Positions 1 to 12,248 are shown, numbered from the stretch's first letter. The stretch: 64,000 nt of DNA from Mesostigma viride (GCA_009746045.1 RPFO01000667.1:2933273-2997272), one strand, 5' to 3'. A program made the numbers and translations. The notes: generated by a model not told the origin, from the sequence alone.

Positions 1-12
1 CTGGCCGTCCCC

Positions 13-58
13 GCGTCCATCGCGTCCACCGCGTCCATCGCGTCCATCTCGTCCATCC
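13..58. repeat. Short minisatellite, unit GCGTCCATC
   Basis: About five copies of a 9-bp unit (GCGTCCATC/ACC) lie at the window edge. One + frame through it stays open from the window start to a TAG near 107, so it could be the tail of an ORF starting outside the window, but nothing else supports that. Confidence 0.7.
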
Positions 59-223
59 AGCCCAGCGCCGCGCCGCGCAAAGCCCATAAAGCGCTTGTTG
101 GTCAATAGCTCCCTCATCCATGATGGCCTCTGTTCAGATCTGCTACAGCCAGCCAAGTGGCCAAGCAGCAATTAAAGCAATATAAGCTACTGAACAAGAA
201 AGGAAAGTGCCAAGTGTTACCAC

Positions 224-1136
224 TCAGGCAAGACCACCACGGCTGGCCCCAGGCGCGTCCTGGTTCTCCTTGTCGCTGTCGTCGTCGCTGTCGCTCACCA
301 CAATCAGCTCTGGCACCCTGCTACCCGCTGCGCCGTCGTCGACCCGCTGTCGGCCCGCGATGACAGAATCGTCACCGTTGGTAGTAGACAGGTGACAACC
401 CGTCGTTGGCACCCCGCGGATTGTATCTTGGCACCTCGTGGTCGCCAAGTGCCTCGTCGCCTAGCCCAGCGACGCCCCCTGCTCCCACCTCAAGGTCACT
501 ATCGTACCAAGAGGTGCAAACTCTTCCCAACGCGTCACACGAACGCGAAGGGGTTGGGGCAGTTCCTGAAAAGGAACCCTTGCTCGCTCCGGAAACCTGC
601 CGACTCTTGCCGCGCGCTGTCCTCCGGTGATGGCTTCCGCTGTCGCCCCGACCTCTGCAAGCCGCCTGTATGCTCCGCTCCGCGTCGTTCACGCCTAACT
701 GGTCCCGCTGCAACACCCTCGTCGCCGATTACGCCTGCGAAAGTACGTGGTACACCCGCACCGCTGCTGCCGGCACGAACTCGTGTCGCACTGCGCCAGC
801 TGCCTCCGCAGCCTCTCCTCGCCTCGCCGCCAACTCCGCCGCACCGCTCAGCTACTGCTGTAATCACCGTCTGGATGCCGACCAAACCGTGAAGCTCTGC
901 TCGAGGTCGTCGATGCTCCGGTGCTCCGGAATGACGATGGTTTGGACGTGCCGCAGAATTCGCTCCCAATCTTCGACCTGGTCGTCGACGAATTGCACGA
1001 AGCTGCGATTAACAGGCGGACGATCTGCAAGCAATAAAGATAGATCTCGAACGACACGACGCAATTCAGGCGAAATCGAACCCCCAGCAGACTGCCGAAA
1101 CCGGAAATCCTGCTGCCGTTGTTCTTCCTGCACCAT
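224..1136 (-). pseudogene. Degenerate coding trace, unknown function
   Basis: The - strand holds several adjacent open segments in different frames. The best (864-1136, 90 aa) has an ordinary soluble, helix-rich composition with motifs such as FVQFVDDQVEDWERIL. A second frame near 224-330 encodes an acidic stretch (VVSDSDDDSDKENQD). No frame is open throughout, so this is either a frameshifted relic or exons I cannot delimit. No family is recognised. Codon and base composition are richer in GC than the following 1.5 kb, which is the main reason to flag it. Confidence 0.25.
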
Positions 1137-2965
1137 TCACCACCGGACGAGCTCCTCGCGTCGTCAACGCTGCACACCGCAACCAGCAACGACCCTCCTG
1201 GCCGTTCCGCTGAGACTGGTTGTAATTTGAGTTAACGTTCCTAGCAAACGCAATGTGAAGGATATGGTTGCAATGCAGCAATGTGTGAATATGGTTGGAA
1301 ACGGAGCTTTGTTAAAATTGGATAATGTTACAGCGCTCACACACTTGAGGCTTGTACACGCGCTTGCCAAGTCAAGGCACAACACGTGAGGCGGGCTCGC
1401 AAGAGATGCCCAATTGGCACTGGCCTATTGTTTATATACTTGTGCACTGTGCTTGCTAGTCCTGAGCAGCCTAGAGGCCTGCTCAGTAATAACACCCCCG
1501 GTACAGTATTCACTACCTGTACAGCGCCCAGTTCCTATACAGTAGGTCTGCCATACAGGCACAGTGACCACAGAGTACAGTCACCACAGTGATTATTGCA
1601 TCTGCACCTAGAAGTCCAGGACTAGGCCTGCGGTACCACCAGACCACAGGTTAAGGTTCCTATTTCCTGCGTACGACGTATTAACCCAATACCGTCGTAG
1701 GTTCAGCACCTAATTCCTGTCAGCCCAGGAATTACTGTCGACCCCATATGTCGTCGGCAAATATTCACGTCCGACTTAGAAGAACAGCCGGCTCGCGCTC
1801 GCGCGCGACCGGGAAGTCGGAACGCCATAACTTTCTTGATACTTGTCGGAATGAACTCGTTCCGGTGCCGCTGGAATCGCAGAGAAATGCCGAATCAGGT
1901 ACACGCCAATGCGCTTGGCGTTAACTCATGGACCCCTTACACGGGCGGCCATAGAGACCAGGCCTTGCTTCAGCTTGGGTGTCCCCAGTGGGTTGTTTGA
2001 CCAAAGTACCAAGTGGTGACTGGTGCTTACTGGTTGACAACCGGTCCTTCAGGGTTAGGTACACCCTCCTGGACAGGAGTTGGTGTGGAATGCACTCCTA
2101 CTAGCTGAGAATCATGCCTGGCCCTCCCCATGGGGTTCAGAAGAGTCGCCAGGAGTTAAGTCGACGCCTTTGGCCTCAAACAGTTAGGCCATGCAAGGGC
2201 AACCCGAATGCTGGTTCTTACAGGTTGCTGTACATATGTTTTCTAGTGCTTGTTTTCAACCTGTTGCTAATAAAGAACCTGGTTGTGTGACCATGTGGCA
2301 CATGGTTGCCATGCAGGGAGCCACATTCTGGGTTATATAATGCTTGAATAAAACATAATCATGTCCTTCTCATTTTGTTCTCATGGTTGTGATGTTTGTT
2401 TTGTTCACAGTTCCAGGTCACCTATAAACCTGGAGGTTGGGGTGGGGTTCAATTCCCCAGCAGAGCCACAGCCTGGCATGAGTGATTCCTGCATGGGCTT
2501 AACACCCAGTGAAGACATGGGCTCCCCAATAAGGCAGCATTTGCATGGGTGCTACCTAAGTCTCTTTGAGCATAAAAGGGAAAGCTTGGCCAAGGCGGGC
2601 GCCATAAGAACGGGCGCCTGTGATAACTGTGAAAGATCAGGAACTCACAATAATACGTTCTTGGCATCCTTTAATCCCGGCCATTGGACTAGGTAATGTG
2701 CCTTGACTTTAATCTAGCACCAAGTTCCCAAGGAAAGGTTGGGAGCTGACCAAGGGGTCAGGGGATAACCTGGGGTGACCTCTGATTCACTGGCCAGTAC
2801 ACCTAGCCTGGTCCAAGGGCATATATGTTGCTACCCAAAAGGAGGCAGGATCCTGGGCCCTAGCAGGTCTGATCAACCTCAGGGACCAAGTGGTCTGTGG
2901 CTGAGTGGGCACAAGCAAGGTTAGGCTTGTTTCAAGCTGGTCCAGCTCCAAAAGAAGAAAGGGTT
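1137..2965. other. Unassigned intergenic sequence
   Basis: No convincing gene. Visible structure: a hairpin at 1463-1487 (arms CTGAGCAG/CTGCTCAG), a CCCCCGG tract after TAATAACA near 1490 that resembles an LTR edge next to a polypurine tract, and an AATAAA signal near 2346. No second LTR copy is found, so no retroelement is called. Confidence 0.4.
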
Positions 2966-3620
2966 GGAGTTAGCATTTTGGGCAACCAATATGCTAAGTG
3001 GATGCAGTTTGGAAAGACCTTTCCAACGCCGTGCTGACCGCCTGAAACAGACAAGGGACAAGAAAGATATGAGGTCCCGAAGTCCTAGCCGTCCGTGGCC
3101 GACTAGGGTGCAGTCCTCTGGTATAGTGGACAGGACACGTGGCAGGCCGTGCCTGCACAGGCTTAGCCTGCATGTCCATCACGTGACTGTGGTCCACGTA
3201 GACCAGGAGGAGCAGCAGCCTGTGACTGGTGGGGTACTGGAGCTGGCACAGGACTGCAAGGATACTAGGCCTTGCAGGCTTGTGACAGGTCCTGTACTTC
3301 CTAGGTTGCAGAGTCTAGGCAAATCCAGCTCGTCCTGGCTCTGCACTGATGCCAGTGGACGTTGGGGATTTGCTTGCACGCCTGCACGTGCCTCGTCACG
3401 CCGATGGGAACGAGGAACAACGCAAAGGATATAGCTTGGTCATGGGGGATGACCAGCTATCTTGAAAGCACGAACCGTGGGCGCCCACATTGGACGTGGA
3501 AGTGACCACCGTGGTCGTGACTTGGTGCACAGGTTAAAAGGTTGCTGCCTGCAACTTTGGCTCATCCCGTTGTGCGTGAAAGACTAGGAGCTCACGCTCT
3601 GGGCTTTGTTGCTAACTTTG
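2966..3620 (+). repeat. Dispersed repeat R1, subfamily a, copy 1
   Basis: This block matches 32899-33410 over about 450 bp (shared marks: AGCATTTTGGG, CCTTTCCAACGCC, GACAGGACACGTGGCAGG, ATCACGTGACTGTGGTCCACG). A diverged subfamily b occurs at 31944-32625 and, split by a chromovirus, at 39427-39531 plus 52340-52896. No intact ORF is shared between copies. It may be a solo LTR or the non-coding part of a larger element; no clean terminal sequence decides this. Confidence 0.8.
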
Positions 3621-3905
3621 CCCGGGGTTGAGCCTGTCACGTCTAGTGTAGCACATGTCCATGCCGGGTCTAGCACGAAAAGTCCACGGGTGGCGGCCCT
3701 GCCGCGCGCGGCCGGGGGCACGCCAGGTGAGGACATATCGCCCAGGCTGGGCGGGCTTGGTGCCAGCTAGTCTATCTGATGTATCTACCTGATCTGTGCG
3801 GGCCAGGTGCCTGGCTAGGCCCAGGCGCCTGTGCCTAATAATGTGGGAAACATACGGCAAATCAGCGTACAAATCCTCCTTACTAATGTGCAAACCAAAG
3901 ATAGA
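3612..3905 (-). pseudogene. LINE relic, C-terminal end of reverse transcriptase ORF
   Basis: The - strand reads a C-terminal LINE segment beginning at HISKEDLYADLPYVSHIIRH and running on through HLARTDQVDTSDRLAG. The same protein is encoded at 34113-34164 continuing at 39053-39305. The copy starts abruptly near 3905, as expected of 5'-truncated LINE insertions. This copy lacks the copia insertion that splits the 34-kb paralogue, so it records the empty target site. Confidence 0.75.
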
Positions 3906-4084
3906 CTACCTTCAGTTCCACAGAGGTCGTCTATACACAATCTTGTCGTTGTGTCTACAAGGGGTGTGGTTCCCTAAATCACGTGCTGTGGAATCTCCAT
4001 CTCAACGTTGCTCGGGTGCTTGAAGATCTGTAACTCAAGAAAGCAACCCAGGTAAAAGATCTTTCATATTTGGACTATGGATGA

Positions 4085-4780
4085 TGCAGATGATCATTTT
4101 TAGTCGTTAGAATATTATTACTATATATTTTACGTATTTATTTATTTAACCTATTATTAATTTTAAATATTATTAGTTTTCTCACTCATCATCATCATTT
4201 TTCTTGTTCTTCTTCTCATTTCATTGTTATCATTATTTCATTACTTTATACAATTTTTATTTTACTTCTTTCTTGCTTTCCTTTTTTCTCTCCTTTACCA
4301 CTTCTCTTTGTGCCTTAACTCCTCTTTATTACTCTCACTGTTATGTTTGTTCATCCTTTCTATTTTTTCACTGCCTACCCCCTTTTCACCTTACACTTTT
4401 TCATTGGAGTGAGCTGGGCACGAGGCTTTGGACCCTGTTGGTAGGAGACCCCCGGCCGGGCACCACGGGCGCAGCCTGAAACATCGAATTCTCCCGACCC
4501 ATACTCCAAAATCGTCTGTGCCTCACCATATCCCAGCAATGACCTCTTTCTTTATTCCATTATTGTTTTTGTTATTACTATTACTCTTTACTTTGCATTT
4601 ATTAATTATTGTTCTTATTATTGTTATTTGCATTTTCTTTTTCTATTTCTTTCTTTCTTTTTCTTTCCTTCTTTTTCTTTTTTCTCTTTCCCTTTGTAAT
4701 GTATACTTCTTACTTTTTCTTTTAGCCCCTGCGTGTATGTGTGTATGCGTTCCCTCTTTTCCTTCTTAGCTTTGGTGGTT
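4085..4780. repeat. AT- and pyrimidine-rich low-complexity tract
   Basis: The + strand is almost entirely T, C and A with runs of TTATT, TTCTT and CTTTC, leading into the TTG microsatellite. A short GC-richer island (about 4408-4545) interrupts it. Hydrophobic ORFs read through this tract come from base composition alone and are not called. Confidence 0.7.
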
Positions 4781-4781
4781 A

Positions 4782-5936
<1,155 letters not shown>

Positions 5937-5943
5937 TTTACAA

Positions 5944-7085
5944 TATGCGCATGATCCTCAACCGCCTTCGCTCTGCATGCTCTCGACCATCACCTCGGGG
6001 AGACCCAAATGGGCCTCCGGCCTGGGCGCCGCTGTCAGTCATGGCCATCTTCGTCGCGCGGCGCCTCTCCGAGGAATCTCGCTCCTGCAGCCTAGCTGGT
6101 GAGTTTCCCGCCATCCTGATCTTCATTGACTTTTTCAAGGCTTTTGATTCTGTCCTCTGGGCCGCTCTACATATGGGCTGTCGTTGCTGCGGCGCTCAGG
6201 TACAGTACCGGCAGCCCCCCTGATTGCTGTCATCCGCACGCTGTATGAGGGCGCCCGGGTCAACCACCTCGGTGCGCACTCCACATGGCATTACCCTGCC
6301 ATGTCCACTGCAGACAGGCTTGCATTTGGCAAACTGCTGCGTCCTGTCACCGTACCTGTTCATTACAGTGCAGTGGATTATGTTATATGCGCCAGGCACA
6401 TCAATTATGCCCGCTTTGCTAGGCATGCTGGCCGCAAACCTGGCCTAATGATGACGAATAAGCCTGGGAAGGAGGGCCGACGAACCGGCAGAATTTACTC
6501 GCTGACCTCGAATCTATTATGCCGACGACATCACGCTCATTCGGGAAGCTGGAGTCTGCCCAACCGATCTGGCGCTCAAGGCCCAGACTGCCTGGACTGC
6601 CTGGACTGCCTGGTGGTGCTCAAGGCTGTCGGTCTAGAAATCAGCCCCAAAACGGAGGCCATGGCCCTCGGCCTGGCTGGCCCCCTGCCTGAGCTCCGCC
6701 TCTTAGACGACATTGAGGTAAACTTTCCTCAGTATTGCTACTATAGGCCGTTCAAGCTGCCCGGCAGTTGGCTTCCCGACTGCGAGGACGGCCCATGACA
6801 ACCCGGATCGGCTTGGCGTGGGGGCAGCTCCACGAGCACCATCGCTGGTGGAGCAACCCCGCGGCCCTGCCCCGGATTGTAAAGAGCGACCTGTTCACGG
6901 TCGTCATTTTGACGATACTGACCTACGGCGCCGAGTCTTATGTGGCCGGACGCTGACCGGCGGCAAGAGCTGGAGAAATTACTCGACGGCACCGTCACCA
7001 ATTGCATGATGCTGCGCACTGCACTTGATATTCCCTTTGAGTTTGCACATGATCAATGAAGAGTTGTACGCTGATTCTCCATCGA
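5944..7085 (+). pseudogene. LINE relic, reverse transcriptase region
   Basis: Fragments of a non-LTR reverse transcriptase lie in shifting frames. RT motif A reads IFIDFFKAFDSVLWAAL near 6118-6170. Next come TPHGITLPCPLQTG and LSPYLFI (motif B region), a decayed YADD region, then SPKTEAMALGLAGPLPELRLLDD and GSWLPDCED. The order and wording match the 33.4-kb copy, which is better preserved. Frameshifts and stops show it is dead. It begins at the end of the TTG microsatellite and ends at about 7085, where a short dispersed motif starts. Confidence 0.8.
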
Positions 7086-7088
7086 TAA

Positions 7089-7131
7089 ATTCATTGAGAA
7101 TGATAAACTACGGAGGTGAGATTGACAATGC
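7089..7131 (+). repeat. Dispersed 40-bp motif, copy 1
   Basis: The sequence ATTCATTGAGAATGATAAAC followed by TACGGAGGTGAGATTG recurs at 17130-17182 in the same orientation and at 18976-19025 and 19160-19196 inverted. It looks like a terminal repeat of a small mobile element. No partner end is seen near this copy. Confidence 0.7.
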
Positions 7132-7251
7132 CACTAGGCAGCGCATCCCGTGCCCGGGGGGGGGCGGCGTCGTGAAGGAGGCATGGGGGAGGTGCGTAAA
7201 ACAACTGAACGGGAAGCGCGGGGTGGAGAGCGGGACGCGGACGCAGGGGGT

Positions 7252-7273
7252 TTGGGGGGCGGCAGCCCCCCAA
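7252..7273. other. G/C hairpin
   Basis: A perfect stem TTGGGGGGC/GCCCCCCAA closes a GGCA loop. A near-identical hairpin occurs at about 57020-57040. It lies just before the 90-bp minisatellite. Confidence 0.6.
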
Positions 7274-7281
7274 CGCGGGCC

Positions 7282-7580
7282 GCGGCACAAAACCCAGCCG
7301 GGCTCAATGCATTCGAATCCGCCTCTATAAATTAAATTTCAGCTGTCGACAGACCCGTTGCTCACTGAGAGCCGCGGCACAAAACCCAGCCGGGCTCAAT
7401 GCATTCGAATCCGCCTCTATAAATTTCCAGCTGCCGACAGACCCCGGTTGCTCACCAAGAACTGCGGCACAAAACCCAGCCGGGCTCAATGCATTCGAAT
7501 CTGCCTCTATAAAATTCCAGCTGCCGACAGACCCGTTGCTCACCAAGAGCTGCGGCACAAAACCCAGCCGGAAGAATAGC
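7282..7580. repeat. 90-bp minisatellite, about 3.3 copies
   Basis: Units start at 7282, 7374, 7464 and 7552 with GCGGCACAAAACCCAGCCGG. Unit lengths are 92, 90 and 88 bp, differing by small indels. The last unit is truncated. Both-strand ORFs here repeat with the unit and are not genes. Confidence 0.92.
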
Positions 7581-7997
7581 TTGTATAATAGCCCTAGCTT
7601 GTATCCATTGGTAGTCACTGCCGCCATCATTGGCAGCCATGCTTAGAATGCATGCCAAGCTGTGCCACCATACCTAGTCACGTGCACCGCTAACACACGG
7701 TACACAACCAGCCCTAGCCTTAGCTTAGCCCTTGTACAGCCATGCTAAGTCCTGGCTATGCATGATCAGATTACTTGCCCACGCTCCTTGCCGTGATATG
7801 CTCTGACACATGGGTCTTATTGACCACCCCCAAGCCTGTGGGGGCTCCGCGTGTGACCAAGTATGGCATTCATAGCGATTCGGGCCGCGGTGCCCACACC
7901 CCTGTAACTAGGACCTAGATAGCTTATACCATCCATTCCATCCCATGTTCCCCTCCCACTGAGGACTTATGCTCACGTGACGCAGTCACGTGTCTAT
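7581..7997. other. Intergenic, with a short LINE 3'-end fragment
   Basis: No gene. Bases 7826-7890 (around AAGCCTGTGGGGGCTCCGCG) match the 3' part of the LINE copy at 39361-39425, so a LINE tail lies here in + orientation. The rest is unassigned. Confidence 0.5.
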
Positions 7998-8193
7998 TAA
8001 TTAATTAATTAATGGGTCTTATTGCACCCGCAGAACTTGCCGGATCGTCTATCGTGTCCGATTGCAGGGTGGCATGCCTCTGGCATGAAGGAGAAAGGGG
8101 GTCTCTGCCCTTTCTTCCTGTTGTGCACATACAGGGATTAAAAGCACTTCGGTGCTCCATGACTCCCCAACGGGAACACGATTAACTAATTAA
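7998..8193 (+). repeat. Inverted-repeat arm paired with 8318-8503
   Basis: Reading from TTAATTAA through TATTGCACCC to CACTTCGGTGCTCC, this arm is the reverse complement of 8318-8503 with scattered differences (about 170 bp alignable). A 125-bp spacer separates the arms. The AT-rich ends (TTAATTAATTAA) mark the boundaries. Confidence 0.85.
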
Positions 8194-8471
8194 TCCATAC
8201 TGGGCCATGGCTGCGTGCAGAGGGGTGAGATCACTGCGAGAATGTGTACCACGATGGATGCGGCTAGCGGCGCGGACGTGGCCTTGGAAACGTTGCCGTG
8301 CACTTCAGATTACTGTTAATTAATTAAACTCGTGCTCCCCGGTTGGGGAGTCACGGAGCACCGAAGTGCTTTTAATCCCTGTGTGTGCACAACTGTCAGG
8401 AGAAAGGGCAGAGACCCCCATTCTCCTTCATGCCAACCTAGGCATGCCACAGCTGCAATCGGACACGCTAA

Positions 8472-8661
8472 ACGATCCGGCGATCTGTGGGTGCAATAAG
8501 ATGCACTTTGGATGGTGTGGCCAATATACATGCGGCTGCCGGGGTCTTTGAGACTATAAATGGCATATATGACACCAGTGTCGTGGACAGGGTGGGGGGC
8601 TTTGTGGCGACCCAGGTGGAGGTGCTTGCGTTGTATGCGTCTAATGCGCCAGCATCATGGT
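8472..8661 (+). pseudogene. Unknown coding fragment inside the TIR element
   Basis: A 62-codon open frame with no Met reads as ordinary globular protein (for example VFETINGIYDTSVVDRVGGF, then VATQVEVLALYASNAPAS). It begins after a TAA and ends in TGA at 8659. The antisense ORF (8468-8989) has poorer composition and is treated as its shadow. I recognise no family. The next open frame (8657-8899) follows with a frame change, suggesting one broken gene or an exon pair. Confidence 0.3.
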
Positions 8662-8899
8662 GATTGTGGTGGTTGTGCCTGGTGTTTTCGCGTTCCCGAG
8701 CTTGCCAAGCCGGGGGTTCAATGCGCTCTGGGAATTGGTGACTCACAGCAGTGTACTTAGAGTAATCAATATCAGAGGCTTTTCGGATCTCCCATTGGGT
8801 ACAAGCTTGCCTGAAAGAAATAATTATTTTCATGGTGTCTTGTGTTGCACTGAGAATCACGGGTACAGTGGGGTGGAAGAAAACCATGTCCAATGACAC
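8657..8899 (+). pseudogene. Unknown coding fragment, continuation in shifted frame
   Basis: From ATG a 79-aa frame reads VVVVPGVFAFPSLPSRGF, then LWELVTHSSVLRVIN, and ends in HVQ-stop just before the right TIR. It overlaps the end of the preceding frame by five bases. Together they could be about 140 residues of one protein. No domain is recognised. Confidence 0.28.
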
Positions 8900-9062
8900 C
8901 CCACTGTCATTTTTATCGATAGACGTAGTAGGTAGCTGTTGTAGATAGATTAGACTGGTAGGACTGTTTGCACCCATCGATCCATCCATCCATCGGGGTT
9001 AATGCTCCGTGACTCCCCAACGGGAGCACGAGTCTAATTGATTAAAATTAATTAATTAATTA

Positions 9063-9374
9063 ATGACACCCCGGCAAAGACATGGTACACTATGCCCATT
9101 TTCCCAAGGGCGTGATGTGAGTAACCAACACATCATAGATGGGCACAGAAATGGGTACTCCCTGTATGGGTGGGCCTGCCAGTTGCCGCTGTGGGCACCA
9201 CTTCCTGCGCTGGACAAGCTTCCCTTCTTCATTTCATCAAGTGCCACTGTGTTTCACGCCTTTATGAGGTGTGGGAAAAGTAAAGGCAAACACCAGCAAC
9301 ACCTAATTTCGCCGCCCGGGGTGCCCTATCCTTGGTTAGTCCAGGGATCCCTGGAAAGGGGGGACCGCTAGCAC
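9063..9374 (+). CDS. Hypothetical 103-codon ORF beside the TIR
   Basis: An ATG at the very edge of the TTAATTAA array opens a 102-aa frame with a protein-like middle (YSLYGWACQLPLWAPLPALD, then FFISSSATVFHAFMRCGKSK). It ends in TAG. No family recognised and no upstream promoter visible. Chance is possible. Confidence 0.2.
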
Positions 9375-9842
9375 GGGCAACTCATAGACCAGCCGTATTG
9401 CCAACTATCTAGGAAGGAATGATAAAATAATAAGACTTGAGATAAAGGAAGTTACATTAACAGAAAGCAGAAGAGAAATAGAAGAGAAATTCATAACATA
9501 AGAGAGGGAAAAGGAATGAAAAGAAAAAAGAACATTGAAAACGCAATGGGGACCATGTAAAAACGCGTAGGGACTGAGGCTCATGCATTCGTGATTGCCC
9601 CCCCCCCCCCCCAGGAGGAAGGGGGGGGGGCACGATGTCCCAACGGAGTCATGTTATAATTTAATTTAATGCGTGATTGAGGCGGTTATGTCGATCAATC
9701 AATCAATCAAAATAGATCAAACAGGTTGTGTTGTGAATAATTTTGTGAGTTTTATCGACTCAAACAGTAGCCCCATCCCCTTTCCATAACCGTGACGCAG
9801 TCTATGTGACATTCATTCATACATTACGTGTAGTACGTGTAC
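9375..9842. other. Purine-rich spacer with a C15/G10 hairpin
   Basis: A-rich and AG-rich sequence (about 9420-9540) carries no ORF. At 9598-9630 fifteen C are followed by AGGAGGAA and ten G, able to form a hairpin. A short ATCA run lies near 9693-9710. Confidence 0.6.
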
Positions 9843-10081
9843 ATTCATTCATTCATTCATTCATTCATTCATTCATTCATTCATTCATTCATTCATTCAT
9901 TCATTCATTCATTCATTCATTCATTCATTCATTCATTCATTCATTCATTTATTCATTCATTCATTCATTCATTCATTCATTCATTCATTCATTCATTCAT
10001 TCATTCATTCATTCATTCATTCATTCATTCATTCATTCATTCATTCATTCATTCATTCATTCATTCATTCATTCATTCATT
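9843..10081. repeat. (CATT)n microsatellite, about 60 units
   Basis: A 239-bp ATTC/CATT array has one interruption (CATTTATTC near 9947). It reads as poly-(HSFI) in all + frames, which has no coding meaning. Confidence 0.97.
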
Positions 10082-11076
10082 AACTACTAATTAGTTACCT
10101 TGTGGTCAGATCAGAAAGCAACAAACGTGAAAACGCTAGCGGCCAAAATCTGAGATTCCTTTTACTTGCTTACTTATTCATTAATTAATCCACTCACGTT
10201 AATCAATAAATCAATGAGTCATACCCCATGCTTCATTATCCACTCAGTTTCTAGTGACAGGGTTGCAGGCACCACGGCCCGAATCACTATGCTTACCAAA
10301 TTTGGTAACATGCGGAGCCCCCACCGACTATAGAACGGTAAGGCCAAATATGGAGGGATAAGAACATGGAGAGTTATCTAACCTAGATCATTAGCTAGCA
10401 CATGGAACACTACTACCTACAATACACATGACATTACGCCACCATAGCTAATATGCCTGGGCAACGTGATCGACATGAAGGCAGGTCTTTGGTCAGTTAG
10501 CTCTTCAGTTTATAGCTCCACCCATTGCTGGACTCTCACGGATTTGTAGCTGTCGGCCCGCATGCCTAGTCAACGCCGGCATGAATAATCAGGACTGGCA
10601 CCTCGGATGATGGCCAGCGCTGAGATGTCCGCCGTCTGCGTCAACACTATCAGACACGTAAGGAGGGCAAAAAATCAACCTAGAAATGACCAACACGCGT
10701 GTGCACACACACACACACACATGCACGCACACAAAGGATTGTCAAGCTATGGACGAAACATGCTTCTTTCTTTTTGCCTATTCTGTTAACTTGCATGCAA
10801 ATGTACATGCAAAAAGAAAACTTGGGTGAGAGACACATCAGTCCGGCGCCGCGCCTTGCACACCCCGGTAATTCCCCCGCGAAAGTTGACGAAATTCGGT
10901 GCGCGCGTGCAATGTTGACTGAAATTCGGTGTGCACGGCTATGGTGACGCGAAAATTTATTGCGAGCTGATTACGCAACCATTTTGGACGTTATTTCGCT
11001 TGTTCGGACGTTGATTACATAAGCAAAAGTATCGTACATTAAAAAACCTGAAAAACAGTTTCTTTTTTTTCTGCAG
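10082..11076. other. Unassigned intergenic sequence
   Basis: No gene. A small (AC)n run at 10704-10720. From 10840 the sequence turns GC-rich with paired phrases (GAAATTCGGTG twice at 10889-10935), which could be promoter-like or the edge of a mobile element. Confidence 0.35.
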
Positions 11077-11141
11077 CGAGGGCACGTGGGCAGCAGGCGG
11101 GCGTTTTGCACACCAACCGGCCCGACCCGTGTGTGTGCAAG
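11077..11141 (+). CDS. Candidate exon upstream of a zinc-ribbon exon
   Basis: A T-rich tract ending in CTGCAG precedes this 65-bp segment, and CAAG|GTAAAA follows. Its open frame (21 codons plus two bases) joins in phase to the next candidate exon at 11356. Only splice signals and phase support it. Confidence 0.2.
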
Positions 11142-11355
11142 GTAAAACACAGACAGGAAAAACATGCTCTCGGCTGTCATGAACACATTCTACCAGTTCC
11201 TAACATCATTTCAAAGAAACCCAGCGATGGATTTCCCTTAATTTTGCGTTTCCGATTTTTACGCCCCTTCCGCGAAAAAGTGAGAATTATATGAGCGCTG
11301 ACAGGGGCAACACTGCATGTCGTGCTTTTAATCGCTTTTACGTCTTTTCTTGCAG

Positions 11356-11527
11356 CTATATGACTTCCCTTGGGCGCAGCAACATCGCCCGGTGTTTATC
11401 CTGCGGGCGGGGCTTGCTGGCCCCGTCCGGAGTGTGCTCGGGGTGCGGGAAAAACCACAGCTACTGGTTTATAACGTCGACAACCCCCCATTTTCTGGTC
11501 ATTAACCGGCGTATTCTTGTGGTTTAA
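11356..11527 (+). CDS. Candidate exon with zinc-ribbon motif
   Basis: After TCTTTTCTTGCAG the frame reads SYMTSLGRSNIARCLSCGRG, and a second C-x2-C pair follows in GVCSGCGKNH, giving CLSC-x9-CSGC. Paired CxxC knuckles about nine residues apart are typical of zinc ribbons in many nucleic-acid-binding proteins. The frame ends in TAA at 11525. Joining to 11077-11141 keeps the frame open. The partner domains are unknown, so no function is proposed. Confidence 0.3.
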
Positions 11528-11842
11528 GCTTCCGGCGACGGGCGAAAAGAGCTCTTACCATGACGGCATGCTCTGGGGAGGCGTTCCGAGAAGGACTGGG
11601 GCGGGCAGGCAAATTTACACGCGACAGTGCCCGCACGTCGCCTGCGCACCCCGGCGTACAAGGCAAAGCGCAGTGTTTCCCTCCTGGACGGCCCATCGCT
11701 GCCTTTGCCGGGCGGCATGTTTGGGAGGCGGCTCCTTCTTCCTTTCTTACCGCCCGTTTCATAGTTCATACCCCGTGAGTTTCCCAACGGAGGCGTGTTA
11801 ATGATGAGCGGCTGCATGCATGAATGAACGGGTGTATGAATG
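11528..11842. other. GC-rich spacer before microsatellites
   Basis: Several overlapping ORFs occur on both strands through GC-rich composition. None has a recognisable motif. Confidence 0.4.
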
Positions 11843-12165
11843 AGGGAGGGGGGAGGGAGGGAGGGAGGGAGGGAGGGAGGGAGGGAGGGAGGGAGGGAGG
11901 GAGGGAGGGAGGGAGGGAGGGAGGGAGGGAGGGAGGGAGGGAGGGAGGGAGGGAGGGAGGGAGGGAGGGAGGGAGGGGGGAGGGAGGGCGGGAGGGAGGG
12001 CGGGAGGGCGGGAGGGAGGGCGGGAGGGAGGGCGGGAGGGAGGGAGGGAGGGAGGAGGGAGGGAGGGAGGGAGGGAGGGAGGGAGGGAGGGAGGGAGGGA
12101 GGGAGGGAGGGAGGGAGGGAGGGAGGAGGGAGGGAGGGAGGGAGGGAGGGAGGGAGGGAGGGTAT
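11843..12165. repeat. (GGGA)n microsatellite
   Basis: About 320 bp of GGGA units with a few GGGC variants (about 11988-12035) and single-base length changes. On - it reads as repeating LPPS. Confidence 0.97.
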
Positions 12166-12168
12166 GAC

Positions 12169-12169
<1 letters not shown>

Positions 12170-12248
<79 letters not shown>

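Larger units (their letters stand above)
8318..9063. mobile_element. 746-bp TIR element, unknown superfamily
   Basis: The left end reads TTAATTAATTAAACTCGTGC and then TTGGGGAGTCACGGAGCA. The right end (about 9000-9063) carries the reverse complement: TGCTCCGTGACTCCCCAACG, GAGCACGAG, then TTAATTAA repeats. Arms are about 45-50 bp. The target duplication is obscured by the TTAA-rich flanks. The arm at 7998-8193 is a fragment of a second copy in the opposite orientation. The interior has coding-like frames on +. Confidence 0.65.

Noticed and set aside
2395-2470. tRNA-like arms (GGGGTTCAATTCCCC and CCAGGT...ACCTGG)
   Set aside because: The anticodon loop would have nine or more bases and no acceptor stem pairs, so it is not a tRNA.
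8468-8989. 173-codon - ORF in the 746-bp TIR element
   Set aside because: The + frames over the same bases have better protein-like content, so this is treated as antisense.
9806-10094. HSFI-repeat ORFs
   Set aside because: (CATT)n microsatellite.
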